Of a stretch of 42,398 nucleotides of DNA, positions 31,767 through 40,522 are shown one piece after another (position 1 is the stretch's first letter; each line of letters opens with the position of its first letter). The stretch is from Acidobacteriaceae bacterium. GTDB lineage: Bacteria > Acidobacteriota > Terriglobia > Terriglobales > Acidobacteriaceae. The DNA lies in the NCBI GenBank assembly GCA_025357215.1, contig JANXPR010000412.1, forward strand, positions 1-42,398. Direction: 5' to 3'. Position numbers and translations under genes: made by a program. Under the pieces are notes generated by a model that ran no database searches, was not told where the DNA came from, and was given only the letters and a program-made list of their open reading frames with translations.

Positions 31767-34133
31767 TTACCTTTTCTGGAATTCCGGTGAGCCCATGATT
31801 AATCCGGCGATAGCGCCGGCGTTGGGTGTGCGATTGGGGTCATCCAATTTGCGCTGCGTGACCGTGGGATCATTCAATTGTTTTTGCATGACAGCATGCG
31901 TTTGCGGAGAAACGTCACCCGACAAGATTCCTTGTTCCAAAACAGCCAGCGCGGCGTCGGAATCCGCCGGCGTGGCCCCGTTCAACAGAATTTTCTGGTC
32001 CACCGCTGTACCTTGAAGCTTGCCGCTGCCTAGTTGCAGCGCAAAGTTCATGCGGTTGAGTAGCGCGGAAGAATTCACCCACGCGTCGCTTTTCATGGAA
32101 TAACCCGTGGGCGGTTGCATCCCGTGGAGCGGCATGCCCATGCGGTTGAGGAACTGGACCATCGGCAAAGCGTTCTGAACGTCTGCTCCGGAAGCGCGCG
32201 CCGCGGACGCCACGAATTCCAGCGGCGTTTTTACCTTGGCGCGGTACGCATCAGGCGCCCAGAATTCCGGCGACTTGAACATGGTGCGCAGCACTTCCTT
32301 GATGTCTCCGTCTTTCTTCATGAACGTTTCCGCCATGCGATCGACCAGCGATTGCGGCGGATTGTCCGACACAAAGCGCATGGCTAGCTTTTTAGAAATG
32401 AATTTGGCGGTGGAAGGATGGTGGGCCAGAATGTCCAGCATTTCCATGCCTTCGCCTTCACCGTGATTGCCGATCTTGTGGCCCAGCACGTGTTTGTCGC
32501 CTGGTTCATGTGTGCGTTCGTTGAATTTGAAGCCGCCGCCTTCCTGCGGTTTTTCAATACTCCATCCGGTAAGGACTTTGGCCAGTTCGGTCACGTCTTT
32601 CTGGGTGTAGCCTCCGTCCACGCCAAGCGTGTGCAGTTCCATGATTTCGCGTGCGTAATTTTCATTCAGCCCGCTTGGCCGGTTCTTGTTCTGCTGAGGA
32701 CGCGGGAAGCGCTGATACCGGCCGCGATAACGGGGCCGGCCTCCAGGACCGAAGACCGCCAGTTCTGAATTCGGGCCCACGCTTTGCCAGTTGTCGAGAT
32801 AGAAGAGCATGGCTGGGCTTTTTGCCGTGGCGTTCAGCAGGTCCTTGAACTTGCCCAGCGCGTGCGGACGGATCACATCGCGTTCATACGCGGTGATCAT
32901 GTAACGGTCCGGGCCTTTGCCGATGAAGACGTTGAAGTGGTTGTACCAGAAGTCGGTCATCACTTCGTCGAGCTGGCGTTCGCTGTAAACTGCGCGCAGC
33001 ATCTTGCCTTCAGACAGTTCACCACCGACTACCATCTGAGGGTTCACAATGGCTTCCACGGTCTCCTGATTTTCCGGCTTCATGCCTTCCACCAGTTTGA
33101 AGACCTTGCCGCCACGGTAGCTGTCCGCCATGTCCATGCGTTCCTCCGGCGTCATCTTCAGGATGGCCTTGTAGCGGTCGTCAGGCGGCATTTGCAGCAG
33201 ACGGTCATCGGATTTTGCCAAGTCAGTAAACATCGCGTCAGCTTTTTGTTGGGAAGCTCCAGACTGAGTTGACGGACTCGCTGGCGGTTGCGGTTTGGCG
33301 GCGGCCCCCGGTTTCGGCTGAGTCGCTGGATTCGGCTGCGCCGCTGGAGCGGAAGCCGGAAGCATGTTGTTGCCCGGCGTGCTCGTGCTGTTGCTGGGTT
33401 GCGGACCTGTGCCAAGATCGGCATACATAGCGTCTTCACGCTGCTTTTGTTTGGCTTTGCGCTGCGCCGGGGTGAGAGACGAATCGTCGGCCGCCGGTTT
33501 GGAGTCAGACTGCATGTCGCCTGATGCCTTGGACATGTCAGCGTTGGTATTATTCGAAGATGTGCTGTTGCCTGCTTGGTTCGAAGCTAGTTGGTTCGAA
33601 GCTGCCTGGTTCGAAGGAAGCTGGTTCGAAGCCGGCGAGTTCTTCACCGGCTGGTTGTCGCCGTTTGGTGCGCCGGCATTCTGCTTGCGTTCCTGGCGCT
33701 CTTCGCGCTTCATCACCTGTGCTTCATACACGGCGCGCTTGGCTGGATCGTGGGGAAGACCTTTGCGTCCGTTTTCAATGGCCTTCACAACTTGGGGTGG
33801 CGGAAAATTGTCCACCATTTCGCGGGTGCTCATCTTCAGCGTGCGAAAGCGTTCCAACCGCGCTTCCAGGCCGCCGTCTGCAATCTTGTCGGGGTGAAGC
33901 TGCTGGTCAAACCATTTGTCCAGCCCCACAGATCGGACGCGTTCCACGTCACTGGGGCGAATGCCGAAAGTAAACCGATTCAGCGCATGGACGATCTTTT
34001 TATCGTCGTCCATCTGAGCGGCAGCAGTCTGGGACTGGTTCTTCTTTTCTTTCTTGTCCGCGGCAACCAGCAAGGCGGCCGAAATCATGGTGACTAAAGA
34101 GAGTAAAACCAGTGCCTTACGCGTGGCGGGCAT
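31767..34133 (-). CDS. DUF1800 protein with low-complexity insert
   Basis: A 788-residue exported protein; DUF1800 members are usually about 450-600, the difference being an insertion. A signal peptide (LLSLVTMISAALLVA-A) precedes the DUF1800 start (HALNRFTFGIRPSDVERV). A disordered region of about 160 residues (about 145-300) rich in Asn, Gln, Ser and Pro interrupts the domain and includes a tandem SNQ(L/A)(P/A) repeat. The conserved part resumes with MPPDDRYKAILKMTPEERM and includes FWYNHFNVF, ENYAREIMELHTLG, YTQKDVTELAKVLTGW and FISKKLAMRFV. TGGAG lies five bases before the ATG. Operon with DUF1501 (4-bp gap). The pair is thought to work together in the envelope but has no proven function. 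Confidence 0.93.
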   Translation of the reverse strand: MPATRKALVLLSLVTMISAALLVAADKKEKKNQSQTAAAQMDDDKKIVHALNRFTFGIRPSDVERVRSVGLDKWFDQQLHPDKIADGGLEARLERFRTLKMSTREMVDNFPPPQVVKAIENGRKGLPHDPAKRAVYEAQVMKREERQERKQNAGAPNGDNQPVKNSPASNQLPSNQAASNQLASNQAGNSTSSNNTNADMSKASGDMQSDSKPAADDSSLTPAQRKAKQKQREDAMYADLGTGPQPSNSTSTPGNNMLPASAPAAQPNPATQPKPGAAAKPQPPASPSTQSGASQQKADAMFTDLAKSDDRLLQMPPDDRYKAILKMTPEERMDMADSYRGGKVFKLVEGMKPENQETVEAIVNPQMVVGGELSEGKMLRAVYSERQLDEVMTDFWYNHFNVFIGKGPDRYMITAYERDVIRPHALGKFKDLLNATAKSPAMLFYLDNWQSVGPNSELAVFGPGGRPRYRGRYQRFPRPQQNKNRPSGLNENYAREIMELHTLGVDGGYTQKDVTELAKVLTGWSIEKPQEGGGFKFNERTHEPGDKHVLGHKIGNHGEGEGMEMLDILAHHPSTAKFISKKLAMRFVSDNPPQSLVDRMAETFMKKDGDIKEVLRTMFKSPEFWAPDAYRAKVKTPLEFVASAARASGADVQNALPMVQFLNRMGMPLHGMQPPTGYSMKSDAWVNSSALLNRMNFALQLGSGKLQGTAVDQKILLNGATPADSDAALAVLEQGILSGDVSPQTHAVMQKQLNDPTVTQRKLDDPNRTPNAGAIAGLIMGSPEFQKR
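33575..33640. repeat. In-gene 15-bp tandem repeat
   Basis: Four to five copies of a 15-bp unit around TTGGTTCGAAGC on the plus strand, coding on the minus strand for SNQ-containing pentapeptides in the DUF1800 protein. Likely prone to slippage length change, in multiples of three. Confidence 0.75.
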
Positions 34134-34205
34134 AGCAACTCCAGAGCTGAGGTTTTCCAGAGGATATTAACCCGATTTTGCCGGAAAGTTGTGGACCCGA
34201 AGGGA

Positions 34206-35612
34206 TTACGTTAGGAATACCCTTCCGCGGGTGGTGCGGTGGTTGAGCTCGGAGACCAGGTGGTCAATGTCCGTGGGAGAAATGTTGCACGGGATGGAAG
34301 GATCAAGGAACGGTTTGCGCGTGCGCTCCAGTGACGATGCCCACGGTCGCGGCGGCGACATCAAAGAAACAGCGTCACGCCGTAACTGTATCAGCAGGGA
34401 CTGCACCACGTCCGCATCAAGTTTTGCAGGGGCTAGCCAACTGAGTTGCGCGGCGGCTTCACCTAAAGTCATTTTTTTGCGGTACGGACGTTCGCTGAGC
34501 ATGGCGTCAAAGGTGTCCGCCACGGCAACGATCTTTACCGGCATGGACATTTCGTCATTACGCAGGCGATCCGGATAGCCGGAACCGTCCGCGCGTTCAT
34601 GGTGCGAGCGCACAACTTCCGGAACATGCGGCCAGGGGAATTGCACCGTCGAAACAATCCGGTGACCAACCACGGTGTGGTCCGCCATCTCCTGGAACTC
34701 ACCCGAATCCAGCGCGCTGGGTTTGGTAAAGATGTGCTTGTCCACGGTGACTTTGCCAATGTCATGCAGATAGCCAGACGCGCGCATCTCGCCGACTTCA
34801 GTCGGATTCAGCCCGAGCGCTTCTGCCATGCCAGCGGAGTAGCGTCCCACGCGGAGCGAATGGCCGTGCATCTCCTTGGACTTACTGTCGATGGTGGCGG
34901 CGAATCCGGCAAGCGCGTCGTCCCAGAAAGAGTGGACGGACGCGATCAGCTTTAAGTTTTCCGCGGTGCGCTCTTCCAGGGACATAAGCAGTTGATGGTT
35001 GTAAATGGCCAAGCCGATGAACGGAGCCAGATCTCCCACCTGTTTGAGGTTTTCAGCGGAATATTCCGATCCGCCTTCACGCTCGCCCAACAATAAAGCG
35101 CCAATCAGTCTTCCGCGTACGCGCAACGGCACCACACACCGGAACCAGACGCTGGAAATGTTTCCCGTAGAACTAAGGAAAATGTCACTACGGTCGCGGC
35201 TGATGCGCTGCGGTCCAGGCGCGCCGAGAAGCGCGTGCACGTGCTTGGGCATCAAGGGGAAAACGGCGGTCTGGGGGAAGACGGCGAAGCCGGCGGCAGC
35301 GATGGAACTAAGCATGGCCGGTTTTTCCTGGAAGCGGAAAAGCGCTCCGGAACTGGCCTGGACGGCAGCCATTACAACTTCCAGCGCGGCAGCAGCCGTG
35401 GTGGCAAGGTCTCTCTCGCCCGTAAGGACTGGTCCCAGTTCAGCCAGCACCTGGGAGGCGAGTAAAGGAGGTCTACTTGTAACGAAGGGGTCGGCCAAAA
35501 TGTGTGGCGCGAACTCCAGAGCAAGTTGAGAGTAACAGCTTAGGAGAGGCTTATAAAGACTTAGTACCGTAGTGGTAAACAGAGGCGGAACCAAGCCTTG
35601 CCGCTGATTCAA
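34206..35612 (-). CDS. GAF/HD-GYP cyclic di-GMP phosphodiesterase
   Basis: Up to 468 residues. A GAF-like domain (about 70-215) is followed by an HD-GYP domain (about 230-410) with HGHSLRVGRYS, YLHDIGKVTVDKHI, HTVVGHRIV, HHERADGSGYP and VADTFDAMLSERPYR. All metal ligands and the GYP motif are present, so hydrolysis of cyclic di-GMP is expected. Residues 410-468 form a tail without known motif. The start is uncertain: TTG 35612 opens the frame, but the first 45 residues look non-conserved; a GTG in SQVLAEL may be the true start. The region upstream (35613-35675) carries ACTTAGT-type repeat pieces. Gene order does not reveal its input. Confidence 0.9.
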   Translation of the reverse strand: MNQRQGLVPPLFTTTVLSLYKPLLSCYSQLALEFAPHILADPFVTSRPPLLASQVLAELGPVLTGERDLATTAAAALEVVMAAVQASSGALFRFQEKPAMLSSIAAAGFAVFPQTAVFPLMPKHVHALLGAPGPQRISRDRSDIFLSSTGNISSVWFRCVVPLRVRGRLIGALLLGEREGGSEYSAENLKQVGDLAPFIGLAIYNHQLLMSLEERTAENLKLIASVHSFWDDALAGFAATIDSKSKEMHGHSLRVGRYSAGMAEALGLNPTEVGEMRASGYLHDIGKVTVDKHIFTKPSALDSGEFQEMADHTVVGHRIVSTVQFPWPHVPEVVRSHHERADGSGYPDRLRNDEMSMPVKIVAVADTFDAMLSERPYRKKMTLGEAAAQLSWLAPAKLDADVVQSLLIQLRRDAVSLMSPPRPWASSLERTRKPFLDPSIPCNISPTDIDHLVSELNHRTTRGRVFLT

Positions 35613-35675
35613 GCAGATGAGGGCAGGACGGTAAGCGAGGCAATCCGCAAGGTACTTAGTCCCGGCCCCAGATTA

Positions 35676-36737
35676 CTAGCCCGCACTTTCCATCTCTAGT
35701 AGCGCAGCCTTGCGCTTGAGGCCCCAGCGATATCCAGCCAGACTGCCGCTCTTCTGCACCACCCGATGGCACGGGACCACCACAGCTACCGGATTGGACG
35801 CGCACGCGCTGGCCACAGCCCGTACGGCGCGGGGCTTGCCGATGGTTTTGGCCACGTCGGTATAGCTGCGCGTTTCACCGCGCGGGATTTGGCGCAGCGC
35901 TTTCCATACAATCTGCTGGAACGCCGTCCCTTGTACATCAAGCGGGATCTTGATGGCCGCTGGCTTGCCACGCAGCAATTGTTGGACTTGCTCGGCAACG
36001 GACGCGAGTTCGTGGTCGTTGCGCGTAAATTCAGCGGCAGAGAATTCCTGTTTCAGTTCGCGAACCAGAGCAGCTTCACTGTCGCCAAAACGGACGGCGC
36101 AAACCCCGCGCGGCGTGGTCGCCACCAGTAGCTTACCGAGCTCACTCGCCACCACGGAGAAAGCAATCGGCACGCCCTCTCCCTTGCGTTTGAACGCCGA
36201 CGGCGTCATCCCCAGTTGCGCGTTAACCGATTCATACGCCCGGCTGCTGGAACTGTAACCGGCTTCGTAAACGGCATCTGTAATGCGGGATTCGGTTTGC
36301 AAAGCACTGCGAAATTTTCCGGCACGGCGTGCTTGCTGATACTGGCGCGGACTGATACCCAGCGTCCGCTTGAAAAGGCGCTGAAAGTGGAACGGGCTCA
36401 AACTCACGTGGCGAGCAATCTCGCTGAGAGTAAGCGTAGTCTCGTTGTCGGTCGCCGTTGTTTTGTCAATGTAGCGGCAGGCAGCGTTGACTTTTTCGAT
36501 TTGAGCGTTAAGGTCCGCCGGAGTACACCGGCGGCACGCGCGGTATCCGGCTTTCTGGGCCTGTGTGGGCGAACCAAAAAACTCCACCATCTCGCGCCGC
36601 GGACGCCGGCTGGGACACGATGGCCGGCAGAAAATTCCGGTGGACTTCACCGCGTAAACGAACTGTCCATCGGCTTTCAGGTCACGGGCCATGACCAGGG
36701 CCCACATATTGTTGCTGTTGATCGCCACGATTTGCAT
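35676..36737 (-). CDS. ada: Bifunctional Ada (DNA repair methyltransferase/regulator)
   Basis: A 353-residue adaptive-response protein. The N-terminal domain has the zinc/methyl-accepting cysteines Cys37, Cys41, Cys68 and Cys71 (GIFCRPSCPSRRP; CRRC), which take methyl from DNA phosphotriesters. An AraC-type helix-turn-helix (about 95-185, LSPFHFQRLFKRTLGISPRQY) follows. The C-terminal O6-methylguanine methyltransferase domain (about 195-350) has the active site PCHRV (Cys323) with the preceding GTAFQQIVWKALRQIPRGET and RAVASACASNP. Length matches E. coli Ada. Methylated Ada would activate its own and other repair genes; no alkB or alkA is adjacent. The ATG at 36737 has GGA upstream. Confidence 0.96.
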   Translation of the reverse strand: MQIVAINSNNMWALVMARDLKADGQFVYAVKSTGIFCRPSCPSRRPRREMVEFFGSPTQAQKAGYRACRRCTPADLNAQIEKVNAACRYIDKTTATDNETTLTLSEIARHVSLSPFHFQRLFKRTLGISPRQYQQARRAGKFRSALQTESRITDAVYEAGYSSSSRAYESVNAQLGMTPSAFKRKGEGVPIAFSVVASELGKLLVATTPRGVCAVRFGDSEAALVRELKQEFSAAEFTRNDHELASVAEQVQQLLRGKPAAIKIPLDVQGTAFQQIVWKALRQIPRGETRSYTDVAKTIGKPRAVRAVASACASNPVAVVVPCHRVVQKSGSLAGYRWGLKRKAALLEMESAG

Positions 36738-36911
36738 TCTATCCTCCGCTACGAGAACCAGAGTAGTGGAAACAGAAAAATGCGCCTATCCGCGGATTGC
36801 GGTCAAAAGTCTGCGTCAAAAGACTGCGGTCAGGAGTTTTCTCGAGACGCCCGCCCCGCCGGGGCGCAGCGTCCAGTGGGGGCCGTGGTTGTCCTCTTGG
36901 AATGCTTTTGT

Positions 36912-37694
36912 CTACTTAGTCCCCAGTACCTGCGTACTGGCTTGCAGCTTTCTCAGTCCGCGGATCCAGCGGTCGTAGTCGTTGGCTTTGTTCTGGAAGA
37001 ATTTCGCTACTTCAGGATGCGGCAGGATCAAAAACTTTTCGTCGGCGATGCCTTTCACCACGTCCCCAGCGACCTGTTCCGGCTCGATGGCCGTGTCCAG
37101 CAGGAACGCGCCACCGGCAAATTCCGCGCGACGCAGCATGTTGGTCCGTACGCCCTGTGGGCACAACGCCGAGACGCGGATTCCGCGGTCGCCATACGTG
37201 ATACTGAGCCACTCGGCAAAGCTGAGCGCCGCGTGCTTGGTCACGGCGTAAGGCGCTGATCCAATCTGGGTCAGCAATCCAGCAGCCGATACGGTCTGCA
37301 CCAGGTAGCCTTCCTTGCGTTCCAGCATTTGCGGTAGCACGGCGCGAGCGGCGAATACGTGCGACATCACGTTCACGTCCCAACTGCGTTGCCAGTCGGC
37401 GTCCGGCGCTTCTTCGCCACCAGCCACGCCAATGCCCGCGTTGGAGCAGAAAATATCCACCTGGCCAAAATCCTTGGTCACGGTTTCCACCAGCCGCGCT
37501 ACTTCGCGCTCCTGGCCCACGTTCGCCGGAATGGAAACGGACTTGATTTCACTCGCCACTTGTTGCGAGCCCTGCACGTCAATGTCTGACACGATGACGG
37601 CTTTGGCGCCCTCCTGGGCGAACCTGTGGCACAACGCGCGGCCAATCCCGTTGGCCCCGCCGGTTACGATCACAACTTTGCCTGCGATTTGCAT
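36912..37694 (-). CDS. Short-chain dehydrogenase/reductase
   Basis: A 260-residue NAD(P)-dependent oxidoreductase of the classical SDR type. The cofactor loop TGGANGIG (11-18), NAG (85-87) and the catalytic set Ser136, Tyr149 and Lys153 (YAVTK) are all present. D39 and following (SDIDVQGS) suggests an NAD preference because of the acidic residue after strand 2. The substrate is unknown. The C-terminus codes for GTK just before the stop and overlaps a hairpin CCAGTAC-ctgc-GTACTGG (36925-36942) that is part of a dispersed repeat. It is divergent from the ROK kinase gene by 37-76 bp. Confidence 0.93.
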   Translation of the reverse strand: MQIAGKVVIVTGGANGIGRALCHRFAQEGAKAVIVSDIDVQGSQQVASEIKSVSIPANVGQEREVARLVETVTKDFGQVDIFCSNAGIGVAGGEEAPDADWQRSWDVNVMSHVFAARAVLPQMLERKEGYLVQTVSAAGLLTQIGSAPYAVTKHAALSFAEWLSITYGDRGIRVSALCPQGVRTNMLRRAEFAGGAFLLDTAIEPEQVAGDVVKGIADEKFLILPHPEVAKFFQNKANDYDRWIRGLRKLQASTQVLGTK

Positions 37695-37770
37695 GTGAAA
37701 GAAGATAATTCGTTTCTACTGTATCCTTCAAATGCCCGGAAAGTTTTTCGCCGGCCGGAGCCCGTTTCGC

Positions 37771-38799
37771 ATGACCACTTTTGCTATTGGCGTTGATCTC
37801 GGCGGCACCAACCTGCGTATTGCCGCCGTGGACGAATCCGGAAAAATCCTCGACCGCATCACCACCAGCACCGCTGTCGGTGGCAGCCGTGACGGCGTTA
37901 TCGACGACATGTGCCAGGCCGTCCGGGCGGTCCAGTCCAGGCTGGCATCCTCAAAGCTGCTGGGAATCGGCATCGGCGTGCCCGGAATCATTGACCTGCA
38001 TACGGGCATGTTGCGCCAATCACCGAATCTTCCTGGATGGGAAAACTATCCTGTGCAACAAGAGATCGAACGCCGGCTCGGAACAAAAGTCTTCTTGGAA
38101 AATGACGCGAACGCCGCCGCTCTGGGCGAACAATGGCTGGGCGCCGCCGCCGGATTTGAAAGCTCCTGCATGATCACCATGGGCACCGGCGTTGGTGGCG
38201 GCCTGGTATTCGACGGAAAAATATTTCACGGCATGCTCGGCATGGCCGGAGAAATCGGTCACGTCAACGTGGAGCCGGAAGGCGCGCCGTGCGGGTGCGG
38301 CAGCCGCGGATGTCTGGAGCAGTATGCGTCGGCCACCGCCATCAAACGCATGGCTACGGAGGCAGCAAACTCCGGCCTGGCGCCGCGTCTCGCGCAGGCC
38401 ATCAAGGACGATCCGAATTTCGATTCCGCCAAGGTTTATGACCTGGCCATGTCCGGCGATGCGCCTTCGCAGGAAGTGTTTCGCCGCGTGGGGACCGCTC
38501 TTGGTATCGCTCTCGCCGGCCTGATCAACATTTTCAATTTGCCCATCTATGTGATTGGCGGCGGCGCCGCGGCATCATGGGACGCATTTACCCCTACCAT
38601 GTTTGAAGTCGTGAGGAAATATTCTTACATCTATCGCGCAACTTCTGCCCCGGAAAGCCCGCGCCAAAACGTGGGTACCGATCGCGAGCAAAGCGCGCTC
38701 ACAGCGAAAGTCACTCGCATCACGCGCGCGTCTCTTGGTGGTGACGCCGGATTGATTGGCGCCGCGCGGCTTCCGATTTCCGCTATGCTGGGTTCTTAA
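37771..38799 (+). CDS. ROK-family sugar kinase (glucokinase-like)
   Basis: A 342-residue cytosolic kinase. The ATP-binding motif IGVDLGGTNLR is at the N-terminus, the sugar-binding region GVPGIIDLHTGM and NDANAAALGEQ follows, and the ROK zinc motif CGCGSRGCLEQY is complete. The C-terminal half holds VIGGGAAASWDAF. ROK members phosphorylate glucose, N-acetyl sugars or act as repressors; the absence of an N-terminal HTH argues for a kinase. ATG 37771 is preferred because GGAG lies upstream; an in-frame ATG at 37732 has no ribosome site. Substrate specificity cannot be set from sequence, though glucose is the usual assignment for this clade. Confidence 0.92.
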   Translation: MTTFAIGVDLGGTNLRIAAVDESGKILDRITTSTAVGGSRDGVIDDMCQAVRAVQSRLASSKLLGIGIGVPGIIDLHTGMLRQSPNLPGWENYPVQQEIERRLGTKVFLENDANAAALGEQWLGAAAGFESSCMITMGTGVGGGLVFDGKIFHGMLGMAGEIGHVNVEPEGAPCGCGSRGCLEQYASATAIKRMATEAANSGLAPRLAQAIKDDPNFDSAKVYDLAMSGDAPSQEVFRRVGTALGIALAGLINIFNLPIYVIGGGAAASWDAFTPTMFEVVRKYSYIYRATSAPESPRQNVGTDREQSALTAKVTRITRASLGGDAGLIGAARLPISAMLGS

Positions 38800-39273
38800 G
38801 TAAAACCTTAATCACTCACGTCGCGTGATCCTTGGAAAAATATTTTCAAAAACCAGCTTCCCGCTCTTGCTTTCGCCGTCTAGTGCGAGCGTATACTTCT
38901 CGCGTCAGAGAAAGCACCAGCCATTGGAATTTGTCTGACAAACTAATCAGGGTCAACCTCAGGGGTCTCCGGAGGAAAGACTAAAACTCAAAGCGTTACA
39001 TTTCCAGGATTAACGTTGGCATCCGGCTCTTGCTTACGCTGTTCGCCTTTGCGCGACGGTGAAAAGCGCGACGGTGCAAAGAAAGTAACGCGAGTTTCCT
39101 GTTCTTTGGCCTTGTATAGCCCCCGCCCAATCGAGCGGCCAGCCCCAGTCATCGCCCGGTCAGGACGGAACACTAAACCTGCGCAGTAACCAACGCTTTT
39201 TCGTTTGAGCTGTTGTTTTTCCCCCTACCTTCCGAACGCGCCGCTCTGGCGCAAGAAAATCAGGAGTTGTATT
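38800..39273. other. 474-bp intergenic region
   Basis: I see no convincing gene. A direct repeat GCGCGACGGTG (39051-39061 and 39066-39076) lies inside CTTTGC (39047-39052)/GCAAAG (39076-39081) arms. A 61-codon minus-strand open frame at 38988-39173 is Arg/Lys-rich without a ribosome site. The promoter for the following small gene should be here but is not identified. Confidence 0.35.
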
Positions 39274-39645
39274 ATGGCAACTGCACCAAAAATCACTCCG
39301 ATCCGTGAAGTTGAAAATATTCTGGCATTCAGGACCAAGGTTGGCGCTGAGACCGTACGCGGCGGCGAGACAAAAGAACTGGGCACGGTTGAAGTTGCCC
39401 GCTTTGACAAGATCCGTCTGGTGTGTGACGAGCGTATTGGCTCCACCTGCAATGTTCTGGTGCGCCTCACCATCATGGAAGGCAATGAACTGGTGGCCTT
39501 CCTGGATACGGTGATGCTGACCCCGCATGCTCAGTTGACCCGCGTGTATGACGTTCCTGGAACCAAGCTCAACGTGGCGATTGATGGTATTGGCTCGTCG
39601 AGCACCCAGGGCTCGGTGGACGTTCTGATTTACGGCCAATTATGA
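39274..39645 (+). CDS. Small conserved protein of unknown function
   Basis: A 123-residue soluble protein without signal peptide, from ATG 39274 (AGGAG seven bases upstream; an open frame continues upstream to 39205 but has no ribosome site). It looks all-beta: repeated hydrophobic-polar strands such as KIRLVCDERIG, NVLVRLTIME, LVAFLDTVML and VYDVPGTKLNVAIDGIG. Two Cys (in VCDE and TCNV) are present. No motif or family is recognised. It stands alone, with a strong terminator after it. The clear ribosome site and tidy termination suggest a well-expressed product. Confidence 0.8.
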   Translation: MATAPKITPIREVENILAFRTKVGAETVRGGETKELGTVEVARFDKIRLVCDERIGSTCNVLVRLTIMEGNELVAFLDTVMLTPHAQLTRVYDVPGTKLNVAIDGIGSSSTQGSVDVLIYGQL

Positions 39646-39670
39646 GCTGACAAGCTGTTCTTACAAAAAT

Positions 39671-39706
39671 AAAAGCGCACCGTACGCAGGTGCGCTTTTT
39701 TGTTTT
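39671..39706. terminator. Bidirectional terminator
   Basis: AAAAGCGCACC (39671-39681)-gtacgca-GGTGCGCTTTT (39689-39699) followed by TTTGTTTTT. It separates the convergent small gene and the CADD-family gene. Confidence 0.9.
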
Positions 39707-39731
39707 TGCAGGATTTCTGTTATCTGCCCGG

Positions 39732-40436
39732 CTATGCCGCGCGGCGGGCCATTCTGTCCAGTTCAATCCCGTCCAGAGCGCGCCATAGGGCCTTGGCTAC
39801 GCGTTCGGCCGCATCCAGCGCTTTTTCTTGCAGGGGAATGTTCGGACCCTGGACTTGTTTTTCCAACTGCTCGCTCCACACCAGGGAGTGATAAACGTCC
39901 GCGGACTGGTGATGGGTAAAGTACGCGCAGGTTGCGTCATTAGCGGCGTAGTGTTTCTTCAATCCCACGGCTTTTTCTTCCGCGATGCGCGGGACCTGCG
40001 ATTCGTAAGCGTAGAAAGCCGCCAGCGCTTCCGCCGCCGATCCCTGCCGTGCGATGTTTTCGAATGTGGCAATCAGCTCGTCAATTTCCGGCAGCGGGTT
40101 CGCGTTGGCCACGGCCGAACGGTCCGCTCCCATGCCTTCCGCAAAGTCCAGCCACAATTCCGCGTGCGGACGTCCGTCCGCCGAGTCTGCGCCTTCTTCT
40201 TCCGCGCGGTTCCGGGCCACGGCTTCCGTCAGCCGGACGTCGCCCTGCAAACGGCACTCAAACATTTCCAGATATTCCGGGAACAAAGCCACGTGGTGAA
40301 AATACTGCAGCGCATAGGCCCGCAGGTCTTCACGTGTGAGTTCGCCCTTGGTCCAGGCTTTGTAGAAAGGATGGCAAAGAAGATCGTACTTGGCGATGCG
40401 GGACTCAAGTTGCTTGCGAAAATCGTTGAGGGTCAC
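39732..40436 (-). CDS. CADD-family protein, putative p-aminobenzoate synthase
   Basis: A 234-residue, haem-oxygenase-like all-helical protein. From GTG 40436 (AAGGAC upstream) the sequence aligns by motif with the chlamydial CADD protein: CHPFYKAW (Tyr25, counterpart of Tyr27), EEEG...RPHAELW (two metal ligands), FYAYESQVPRIAEEK (Tyr-Glu, and Lys ten residues after the Glu) and THHQSADVYHS (His, Asp and His in the same spacing). CADD makes p-aminobenzoate for folate from its own tyrosine, using a dinuclear metal site; Nitrosomonas has a relative. No pabA/B/C gene is in the window. An upstream TTG at 40475 would add 13 residues without support. Residue comparison is from memory of the chlamydial protein. 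Confidence 0.85.
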   Translation of the reverse strand: MTLNDFRKQLESRIAKYDLLCHPFYKAWTKGELTREDLRAYALQYFHHVALFPEYLEMFECRLQGDVRLTEAVARNRAEEEGADSADGRPHAELWLDFAEGMGADRSAVANANPLPEIDELIATFENIARQGSAAEALAAFYAYESQVPRIAEEKAVGLKKHYAANDATCAYFTHHQSADVYHSLVWSEQLEKQVQGPNIPLQEKALDAAERVAKALWRALDGIELDRMARRAA

Positions 40437-40522
40437 GGGGAACGTCCTTAATTGTGATTTGCGGCTTGGCAGCAATATACGCGAATGCCTCCGCTGTGTT
40501 CAACTCCCCGCGCGGATTTCTT

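Noticed and set aside
35613-35675. Cyclic di-GMP riboswitch upstream of the HD-GYP gene
   Set aside because: The sequence does not show the conserved GEMM core; it matches the local ACTTAGT repeat instead.
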